Source of the DNA: Lithospermum erythrorhizon
Taxonomy: Eukaryota > Streptophyta > Magnoliopsida > Boraginales > Boraginaceae
Direction of reading: 5' to 3'
Assembly: GCA_019722365.1 (NCBI GenBank)
Contig: JADFUC010000095.1
Span: forward strand, 1-64,000
Length of the DNA stretch: 64,000 bases
Each line of letters opens with the position of its first letter. The stretch's first letter is position 1. Both the position numbers and the translations under genes were made by a program. A model generated the notes under the pieces. The model saw only the letters and a list, made by a program, of their open reading frames with translations. It was not told the DNA's origin and did no database searches. This document shows, piece by piece, positions 36,331 through 47,000 of this stretch.

Positions 36331-36899
36331 ACTTGATTCTGTCGATGTCTTCAAAGAAGTGTAGGCTACTTGACTTACAGTGTTCACTTTCTCGACCCAT
36401 TGATTTTTGTGTGGTTGACAACAGCATTCGGTCCCATATATCTTGCTAGCGATAGGGGCAATATGACCTTTCTTACACTTGATAAGCTAGCATTCATTCC
36501 ATGGCAATAGGGGGGCAATATGACCTTTCACCACAATAAGCTGCGATTTACCATACCTTACCACCGTCTATGTCTTTCCTACTGATCGGTGCTCTCCACA
36601 TCTTTTTGACGCTTACGTGTCCAACCTCTACGAACAAATTTAGTTTCTTTATAACTTGGTTTGAACCGGCCGCTTAAATCAAACCAAGTCACATGTGCTT
36701 GTCCTTCTACGTTCTTTCCACCTTGAGTATCTTCCAGCCTTATCCTTGCTTGAGTTCATTATCTTTAATCCTTTATTCGAGCAATCGGGTTAAGGAATTC
36801 AAATGTTGGATTTAACATCTTGAGCTGAATTTTTGTTTTCTTAATTCCTAGATTTCTCGATCTACAATTCCATTTCCTCTCTGCATCCACTTTGGTATA

Positions 36900-37820
36900 G
36901 ACCACAGATTGAGAAACCACCACCCATTTAGTGTACAACGCAGTTTATAGTTTCAAGCACTTCTTAAATCGATCATGTCTTCTCCTCGTCTTTTTCACTT
37001 GTAGTCATCTGGGGTTTGTCATTGGCAGAATGGCTCACGATAGCTCCGATTGAATGCTACAAAGTTGCTAATTTGATCTGCTTGTCCTTCTTCAGATTCA
37101 TCATCACTCAGTGTTGAGGAGTAATTTCTAGATTGTTTCTTGAGATAGTTGGGACATTCTGCTTGAATGTGTCCAAAGCCTTCACATTCTCTGCACCGAA
37201 TTCCTTTAGATTTCTCTCTTCTGTCATTTACTTATCCTCTGAGGAGACTTTTAGCATGATACCTTTCTTTTTACTTGTCCTACTCCTTCATTGAGGCAGC
37301 TATCTCAGCATAACCAAGTTCCCTATGAATTCATCCATGCTCATGATGAAGTGGGATCTTGTGCTTTCTTCAATAAGCGGTTACCTTAGGCGAACCTTTT
37401 TGGGTAGCGTTCGAGTACTTTTCTCACCAATTTTTTTTTCCATCAACTAAAATTGGTTAAGCCTGAAACCAAGCGACTTCATTAGCCCATAATCGCCAGG
37501 TTTGTTGTTTGTACATTGTTATAGACTTATCATCCTCCATCATAGGTTTCAAACTGAGTGGCTAGGCTGCTTTGAAATCTGCGACATTAATTGCAGCAGT
37601 TCCACGATTTGTAATATATCGAAATGCGGTCTTCGTCTCGATACGCCCATACTATTAACCCAAACACATTTAAGTCAACAACATTGAAGATAGCATTCAT
37701 AGCCTTGTCATTTGCAACAGAAGCTCTTTTCTTGATAGATCGGTCATCCTCGACTTGATGGTAGTACACTTCCGTTATTGATAGAAGGATCAGTCCATCA
37801 AGGCGATGCAACTCTCATGT
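36900..37820 (-). pseudogene. copia gag remnant (UBN2-type, CCHC zinc knuckle)
   Basis: KASVANDKAMNAIFN-like text with VVDLNVFGLI at 37735-37640 is typical of copia gag (UBN2/DUF4219 group). A complete zinc knuckle, CRECEGFGHIQAEC (CX2CX4HX4C), lies at about 37197-37156, followed by an acidic SDDESEEG stretch. Stops in between show decay. Gag packages the element RNA. Confidence 0.75.
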
Positions 37821-38043
37821 TCTTGGCAGCAGCAAGTGATTTTTAAGAATGCAGTCTGTTACTTTTGCTAATGAGAGCATAGTTGGTTCGGAATCAGAGA
37901 CGGTGAATTCAGTCGTTGACCCTCGGCTTCTCTGAAACTCTCCATAAACCAAGAAGATTACCCAACGTCTCACTCTTATAAGATAAAGGAAGTGCACGCT
38001 CTACGTGCAATTGAAATTGTGTAATCTACCACGTATAACAAGG

Positions 38044-38841
38044 TGATGAGCCAGCTAATCAAATAAGCTACAAGACCAGCAACTACTATGAAAAGTAAAA
38101 TAATCAAAAGTAAAAACACACAGTTTGGTAATCCAGTTCGGTGCCAAAGAAAAAGTAACCGTGCAGAGGCCGGTTGCCGAGTGAAGGATTTCCAATATGA
38201 TCAAGAATTACAAATACAGGAGTCTTACTCGAGGAATGCTCACATTCTCCTGCATACTATTCTACTCCAATCTAAGCATGCGAGCTCATGTTCCCCGAGC
38301 TATAACACCATCAACCGCTCGCTACTATCCACTAGTATGTAGCCAAACTACGTGATAACCATTTCAGAATAAGGTATTGTAACAATTATGGAGACATTTG
38401 TATATCACGAAGGGTTTATAGAAATACTCGTACATTCGACCTACACATTAAATACTCTCACAAAGCACCGTAGCTTCATACAATATCGCAATCTCTCTTG
38501 TTTCGCCACTTTCACCGTCTGCATTAGAAGTCATTATATAGTGTAGGCACATCTAACGTTTATAGCAAATATTACTATAAACGAAAACTTCCATCTCGTA
38601 GATATTCAATGAATCGGTCCCTTCTTTATTTTTAGACATGTAAATCTTGTTTCTTGATTGTCAAGTAATGCCTTTTTGCTTAATGGAATCGTATCTTCAA
38701 GATCTTCTTCAAGATCTTCTTCATATATGGCAACAATATCTTGCGAAAGATTTCTCGGCTCGAATAAGTTGCTACCATCATCAAAGGACAATTGAATTCG
38801 TGACATGCGAGGAAATACTTATGACAATTGATGTACTAACA
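38044..38841 (-). repeat. 5' LTR of the copia element
   Basis: About 798 bp, matching 29533-30331. On the minus strand it starts TGTTAGTACATC at 38841. The primer-binding site expected left of 38044 is not convincing (GTGGTAGATTACAC on the minus strand). Confidence 0.85.
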
Positions 38842-40629
38842 TGATGCATGTAGTAATTTATATAAATAATATTAATTTAAAATATCTTGATTGATAATCA
38901 AAAGAAGAAAACTAATGGAGACCATATGACCTATTAAGGTTGTGTTTGCTACATAGAAATGGAATGGACTGAAATGCGATTTGATTTCATTACTTAGTTT
39001 GGTAGTTAAATATTTATCACGATTCCAAAAATTTCCATTTAGTAATTTGTTTACTATATGGAGTGTTAAATTCTTACCTCAAAATCTTTGCAGTGATGAA
39101 CAATTATCATTATAAGGTAATGAAATATAAATAATTTATTAATATTATAAATATAATACATGTAATATTAAATTATTATATATTTTATTCCTATATGATA
39201 TATAGTTACTAAAAATATGTTTGTTATATTAAACTATATCGATATTTTTATATATTTAATTTTTTAATTTGTCTATATAATCGATAAATAAGGTAGATAT
39301 ATTTAAATGTTAAATTATATTATTAGGTAATATTTTATAATGAATGTATATCATTTTTAAATTTATATGGTAAAATATTGGTGTATATAATCGATAAATA
39401 TGGTAGATATATTAAATGTTAAAATTATATTAGGTAATATTTTATAATGAATGTATATCATTTTAAATTTATGATAAAATATTGGTGTGCTTCTCAACTT
39501 AAAATATATTGTATAAATATTTTGTAAAAAATATATCAAAATATAGTATTTTCACCCTATTTTTCTATTAACATTATAATTTTGATTCAAAAGTTGTGTA
39601 CGACAATTAGGATATGAAGGTTTGTTTATTTTTTTCATTGCAAAGGAAAACTAAATATTTTTTTAGATATGGAAGAAGTATATTAGTAATGAAATCTATA
39701 CTAACAAGAAACATTGCATCATCCGACATAAAAATTAAAGCATGATTATCTCAATCGACAACATACACAATAATATGCATGTATACCAACTAGTGTAGAA
39801 CTCCACGAGAATGTCACGGTCTTGACTTGATAAGATATTACAATTCAAATTCAAATTCAAATTCGAATGTAGTGAAACTTTAAGTGGAGTAAAAACTTTT
39901 CAGCATCCATATAATTTTTAAATAAAATTAAACTCACATAGCCACTTTTTCTTATTTAGAGTTACCTTTTTATGTGTGTTAACATCGACTTCACTATTAT
40001 CTTTAAAATTAAAATTGAATATTCCAAATATGTCACTAGAAATTTATGATAAAATTAAGTTTTAAAAGAATAAAAGAATATATGTGTTAAATATGGAGCT
40101 TGAATGAAATATCTTTTTAATTTATATTTGTATATAATGAAAATATTTATTTTTTTATTTTGATTTTTTATAGAATTGAAAAAAAAGCAAAAATGAGTGG
40201 AGGAAAAAAAAAATCGCAAAATAGAAGTGTCTGTAATTTAGAGTGAATAAGTTATTATTGATAAATTTTTATAGATCCATCCTACTGATGTAGTCCATTT
40301 TTTTCATTTTTTATAATTTGAATCTCTAAAATAACTTTTAGGGGAGCTAATAGGAGTGTTATTATAATGCCTTTACGGATTCAATTGCGAATGCACTCAC
40401 AATGTAACTCTCTGGTATCAAGAAACTATCACCTGAAGGCATTTCAAAGGATGCATACGTTTTCAGGTAATTTGAATGATAGTATACATACAAGTATACA
40501 ACGAGAAAAATATGAAAACGAGTAGCAGTGAAATGGAAAACATGTAAACAATAAGGTAGATGGAATATACTATTTATAATATTGCCTAGGAACGTAATTT
40601 AAAAAGAATTGTTATACATTTTTTCTCTA
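38842..40629. other. Very AT-rich intergenic spacer
   Basis: No coding sequence is seen. It contains a 110-bp tandem duplication (39274-39488) and a short AATTCA repeat (39842-39864). It separates the copia element from the 3' end of the glycosyltransferase gene. Confidence 0.6.
39274..39488. repeat. 110-bp tandem duplication, two copies
   Basis: TATATAATCGATAAATA begins both copies (39274 and 39384), and GGTAATATTTTATAATGAAT recurs in each. The copies differ by a few small indels. Confidence 0.85.
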
Positions 40630-41003
40630 TATATGTACAAAGTTGATGACAAATACAATTTGAAAGAATTTTAAGAATTGTGCCAACCTAAAATCTGTCT
40701 GTTTTCTCTAGCTCTCTCTGCTTAGGAATGGATGTGTAAGTGTACATGCTTCAAAATTGCTGCTGAGACTTCAAATATCCCTCAGTGCCGCCAATTTCTT
40801 CAAATATCCCTCAGTGCCGCCAATTTCTCCAGTCCATGGCCGTGTGTTCGGTTAAGTAAGTAGGATCTGTTACTTCAAACCCATATGCCATCTTAATCTC
40901 AACTCAGTCATGTTCAATGCTAAAAAACTGGTTCAGCCACAGAAATCAATGAGATCCATCAGTAGAAAATGACACTCCCAACAAGTATCCGTGTCTTACG
41001 GAC
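40630..41003 (-). other. Probable 3' UTR of the glycosyltransferase gene
   Basis: This is sequence downstream of the stop codon on the minus strand with no continuing frame. It ends in a T- and A-rich segment (TTTGTACATATATAG) suited to polyadenylation, although no strong AATAAA was found, so the end is a guess. It includes the 29-bp duplication. Confidence 0.45.
40771..40828. repeat. 29-bp perfect tandem duplication in the 3' UTR
   Basis: Two exact adjacent copies of a 29-bp unit that begins TCAAATATCCCTCAGTGCCG (40771-40799 and 40800-40828). Perfect identity implies a recent event. Confidence 0.95.
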
Positions 41004-44000
41004 TTAACCTGCTAGAGTGCGCTGTTTGTATCCATACTTCATCCTTTCAAGTAGTTTCTCTTTTATTTTTCTCTTCTTATCCATCTTCATCCTATATCTT
41101 TCTTCCCTCTCCCTCTCATAGGTACCCTGCCAATAGACTTCCCCAATCAACGGCCATAACCACATTTCATATGGGTGGTCATTGTCTTCTGCTGCCTCTG
41201 CCAGATCTTCATCCATACTTTTCAGTAAAGTAAAATTGAAGTATTTTGTCCACATAAATTTTTTCCTCTGTTCAACAGGGTGATGCTCTTGCAGGAAACC
41301 TGAATTAGGGTCAATAAATACCATTCTCCTTGCACTATGGTAGGCCCAGACGTTGACCAATAGTTCTAGAACTTGACAATAACAATGCTGTTTCTGTAAT
41401 AAAGACAATGAGAACCATTAATCCATTTGCTTTAGTAATACTGCCAGTAAATAAAATTATGCATAAATGCCTGAAGCTATGAAGATTACCTCACGGTTCG
41501 AAGACCCAAATAGGCATTGAGATGTGCTTTTTGAATTTACATGAAGGGTATGGAGAGCATCAACAAACATCCTGCCATTCAAAAACATCAGTAATTAGAG
41601 GTTACATATGAAAGACATGTAATTGTTTGATAATTCACATACTGCTGCATAACTGATGCTGAAGAAAACTAGAGCGAATAGAAAAAGATGTACTTCTAAG
41701 GTCAAATACCTAGAAAACATTACAAACTCCAGAAATGATGAGGTTGGCATCACCCAACTGTGGAGTGCTGACCAATGCCCATCATCCTCGGGCATCGGAG
41801 GAAGAGCTTCTACATTCAATGGTAAAGCATACATTCGACGAAAAGCATCTTCAAAAGCAGATCTGCATGGCATCTTAGAAGGTTCAGATGCAAATCATCG
41901 GCTCATCTAAGGAGTGAAGGGAACAAATTAACAGACTCTGATCTTATCTGTGACTGCATAATAACGAAAAATTTCTATTTCCATAACTTTGAAAGAATCA
42001 AAATTCAGATTCGTGATCCATGATCATGTAAACATAAGATAATGTAAGTTTTTTACATCTCTTATATCAGTCAGGTAATATGGATGATGTGAACAAAATA
42101 GGTAAAAAAAGGGATCAAAGTCTGGTACGACTATTAACTTGTTGATGCTATGTAATGGCTGGTAATGTCAAACCATCATATTACCAAAGTATCAATAGCC
42201 CTAATTCCTAAGAGTGCAATGAGCTTAAGGAGTCGAGAAACTTTCATGTATGGGTGATAGCATCAGATACCCTAGTTCACCTAACTTACAAACAAGGTGT
42301 GCATAATTCCATAAACTGAGAAAAGCCCAAATCCATGTTAACAAAAGACTCCTCCATAGACATTTGAATGCTGAGTAATAAGAGGCAAATGCTCAAGAGT
42401 TTCTGGCGAAATGAATAAAAACTATGTATATAAATTCCACAGAGCACAACATCGCCACCAATATGACATGGTTATCACATCAGAGAAATGAATGCACCTA
42501 TTTTCGCTGGGGAATCCTACCTGCAGTTTTCACCATTTAAAATGTCACACATGGACCAGAAAGAGAGTGGATTGTTGCTTCCTAGAAGCTCCCACTCCAT
42601 GTTCAAGTGCCCCCAAAAGTATAGTACATCTCCATTAGTATTGTCTCGTATGGTTCTCTCCAGGACTTTCTCTGCCTTTGTAGATAAAGATACCTGTTTC
42701 ATTACCGAGTCCATGGGTCAGTACAGTTAAGAAAATCAGTAAAGAACTCTACTTCAGAATATATAATTAAGCAACCATAAGAAAATAAATTACTCAGAAA
42801 GTCTACATCATCACTCAACATAAATATAGTAACCAACTCAAGACCACATTAGAACTCCAACCAAGAAAGGTCAATTCTCTTCTACATAATCGAACTCCAA
42901 ATTTTTACCATTCTTCCAGCAGCGCGCCATGACTGAAATCCAATCCAAGGTCGTTTATGAATGTCATCAATTCGATATGCAACAGAAAACATGCCACTAA
43001 TCTCGCAGAGGAGATCACTGTAGTATGAATCATTCAACAGTGGAAGACGGTCTGCTGCATCTACGTCATCTGATGTTAATCTTCGTGTTTTTGTAGACTG
43101 TTAGAACATAACGATATTAGTGAAGCTTCAAATAAGTAAACAATCCAAAGTACCATAAGAAAACTTCTCCATGTACAGGAAGGTAAGACAGAGGCGAGGA
43201 TACCTACAGCTCATGTCAATTAACTAAATGGGATGTTGGGATAATGAAATGTGTAACAGAAGTATAGAACTTACAAGGCTTAGGCCACGGTACATAGAAC
43301 CATGGTGTAGGAAAGGCCATGCACCAGCCCCTTTGTAGATCTCATAAATACACACAGGCTGTCCCGTCCTTTCCAGTTCTCCTTCATCTCTTTCATTAGT
43401 TTCAAACTTAAGCTTTTCAGCTTTCCGAGCATTACGATATATCTCATCCCACTCTCCAATGTCCATCTCCGTTCTTTCCTCAATCTACGAGTCACAAGAC
43501 AGTGCAGAACTTAGTTCCTCCATCTGATTCAGTGATAACATCAAAATGTGGATAACATTGTAAATGGGAAGTTTCAACGGACTAAACCCCGCCACAACTA
43601 AACAAAGAAGGAAAGAGGGGACCAGGAGGGTAGGATAGAAATGGTATGCATAGACATAGACATACCTCTTGTGTTTCTACATTCTCAAGTTCTTCAGCTC
43701 TTTCGATCTGTCCTAATATATCCCAATCTACTCTGGTTGGAAATTCCTTCACCAGAATATCTGTACTTTCAGAAGTCTCATTCTTCAAGAGAGTGTGATT
43801 GGTGATCTCTTCCTCAAGCTCATAAACAGCACTTGAAAGATGAGAAGCTTCTTGAAATTGATACGTCTTCTCTATTTCGTCCTGAAAATAGTTCCACTCC
43901 CAGGTCTTCTGTGTAATCTCAGAAATATGACCTGGAAGCAGAACATCTGACGGAAAATTGACAATATTCTCCAGAAGCAGTGCATACTCAGTAATGCATT

Positions 44001-47000
44001 CTGCTGCCAGCATGTTCTTTGCAAGCAATTTTCCAGAAGAAGCAATAGAATGAGCTAATCTAGAGAGTTTTCCCTTCACAATCAGAAGAGAAAAAGCTTT
44101 TGACAATGTGCCTGGTTTATGCTTTGAAAAGACCAACCCATGGACTCTATCAGTAACCTGCAAACATTGAATACCTTTAACAAGGTAATGATGATACAGA
44201 ACTATCTACAAACTAAAGGAATTTTAAAAACTTACATATTTCTTTATGACGGGATAGTCGGGGGCAACGATAGGTAAGCCAAATGACATAGCTCTAATCA
44301 GCATTGAAGGAAACCCCTGTTCATTCTGAGAGGAAGCGTATAGAGTAATATCAGCCATCATAATTAGATGATTCACATCACCATCTAAGCCGAAGTGAAT
44401 AAGGGATCCTTGCTCAAGTCCCAACCGACTGGAAACATCCTGGATAATTGAAAAAATTAATCAGTCCAACAAGTTTCACAACATGACAATCAAATTATTC
44501 TATTATGATTAACATATGCTACTTATACAACATAAAAGAATTTGAATCAACAACTGATAATTTGGCAAGCCAATAGACAGACATGATGGTCCAATGCTAT
44601 TTGCCCATCTCTTTACAAATTACTTTTAATAATCCCTCCGTTTTTTGCTACTTGTCATTCAACACATTTGCACATAGACTAAGAAAAGTATTCAGTTTTA
44701 CATGTATGCCCTCAATTGCTTATCCTCTAAATCCTTTTTGGTTATTTAATGTCCATCTCTCCTTTTTTTGAGTACTTTATGTTGATAATGAAGTAGACAT
44801 TGAATAAAGAAGAAAAAAAAATATGTTCAATGATAGGATAAAACTGGGAAAAAGGAGGTGAAAATGCATTGGAAGTGTAAAACGAAAACTAAAAAGAAAC
44901 AAGAAATTTTAGCTAGACTGATAATAAGTAAAAAAAAAAAGGAGGGAGCATTATTTTTAAGGCATTGTAGGGAGAATGTAATACATTATGCATGACAAAA
45001 TATATATATAAGAGTATAAACTTTTGTACCTTTAAAGTCTCATGGTACTCCTCACTAGAATTTCCACACAAGAATATAAACTTAAATGTCTCAATATTAT
45101 TCCCTCCTGCATACTTGACTAGAAGAGATTCTATATCATTCATTGTCACAGCATAGTTCCAGGACAGTTCATCAGGGAAGAAGGAACTCCCAACAACTAG
45201 TATCAGCATATCCTCCTTGTCAAAACCATATTCGACCCTCAACTGAGTTCTGGAGTGTGCTATACTGTAGCTCTCTGCAGACCAAGTATCTCGAGGTGAA
45301 CCAGGAATTACAAAGAAGTTTCCAGAGTCAACCAAACTATACAACATCTGCTCAAACATATAGAATATAAGAAGCTTTCAAGCGAAATTTGTCACATAAA
45401 TAAACAGAAATAAATTCACACAAAAGAACAGTGAAATGAGATGATTACTGGAAAGGAAAAATCTGAGAAGACAACAGCATCAGCCCTCTGGAGAACAGTT
45501 TTCCAATGAGAAACAAGATATTCCTGGCCCATGCTCCGATAAAGTTGAATGCGATGTGCAAGAGTATCTTCTTCAATTATCCATATCAGTGGCACAGAGC
45601 TAAAAGGCTCCAGCATAATGCTGCATAAATCAATAAAAGTATTACGGAGTATTATAGTTAATCAAAAATAAAAGAATGACGAGTATCACATTAATCGGTG
45701 GCATTTTAGAGAGTTGAAGCAGAAAATGGTGATATCACCTAATTATAACAGTCACTCAAACTTGTATGCATGCTTAAGGAACCAAAAAGTAATTTCATAC
45801 TTGAGATCTTTATGATAAAAAACAGATACAAATGTGGCAGTCTTTGGCCAGATACTAAAACCAAAAGATTTCGCTTTTTCATACAGATAAAGGAAGTAGC
45901 ATAATATCACTAAATTCTTTTCAGGAGGCATTGGCGATACTCATCAAGTAAAAATATTTGCACGCATCACACTAAAGACTTGGGAAGAATAGCTTGACAG
46001 CTTAAGCATTTCTGGTCAAGACCTCAAAATTATTTTATTTGCCCTGAGACAAGAAAGCTTTTGAAAGACCTGAGAGGAAACCATAAAAACGCTAAAACAT
46101 TTGCAGAAGTAACCAGCCAGATGTATTGGTCATGATGTATATTTTTTTATTACTAATTTGCAATTCCCTAATGATTGCTTGTTTCGTTAAAAATAACCAA
46201 ATGTCATCACTAGCTCTCGATTATCATATCAAACAAGTTCAATATGAGAATAAACAGACTTTTGATATTGAGTAAACACTCGTTTTTGCATATATGTTTA
46301 ACAGGTCTGCAATTTTGCCCAATGCTTCAAAGTTTGCTAATCCATGGAAGGCATAACCAAACACCCTAAAATCAAGGAATTCTGATCTCCTCCTCAATTC
46401 TTAAGACAATCAAATTGTTCATTAGAAAAATGGAGTACTTGTTTATAGGCTTACTCACCACCTCCCTGAATATTTACTACTGCTATCCTTAATGCTTCGT
46501 TTTCCGTATGCAATTGAAGATTTTATATTACTCCATTTCTTGTAATGAAATAAATAAAAATGGCTCATTACAGTACCTACACTTCATATCAATTGTGAAG
46601 TAGTAAATAGTGTTTGCACTTCAGTCTTGGGTCAATTCGGAAACAACCTCCTTCTTATCACGGGATAAGAGTGCATACTATCTACTTCAGGTTACCATTC
46701 CTAGGTGAGAGCTCTTGATAGGCACTGGGGATTTTGTTCTTGTTGAATCATTAATGCTTGGGAGTGGATTCTCTATAATCGTTTTCTAAGAATTCTTTTC
46801 CAGCATGATCAATTGATTTTTATAAACATTTAATGTTGAGGCAGCTTATCCAAGAATCCAAAAATGTACATCAACCTGCCCCAATGCGCTTCAAAAGAGG
46901 CTCCCTTCTAAAAATTAGTAGGGGGAGGATAGGCTTCAGCTTTAAGTTGATATAAATCTCCAAGAATCTCAGAAGTAAGTTCCAAAATAAAAAAATAAAA

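Larger units (their letters stand above)
29533..38841 (-). mobile_element. Ty1/copia (SIRE-like) retrotransposon, two LTRs, decayed
   Basis: On the minus strand: 5' LTR (38841-38044), gag with zinc knuckle, protease, integrase, reverse transcriptase, RNase H, a 3 kb extra region, purine tract and 3' LTR (30331-29533). Integrase before reverse transcriptase is the copia order. The extra coding region between RNase H and the 3' LTR is typical of SIRE-type elements. All frames are interrupted. Target duplications are not clear (ATTGG left, TGATG right). Confidence 0.85.

Noticed and set aside
41656..41910. 84-codon plus-strand frame
   Set aside because: It is antisense to a well-supported exon (41862-41710) of the glycosyltransferase gene.
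46330..46400. Minus-strand frame with FGYAFHGLANFEALGKIADL, considered as the missing exon
   Set aside because: It does not resemble the expected family block and has no suitable phase or splice sites.
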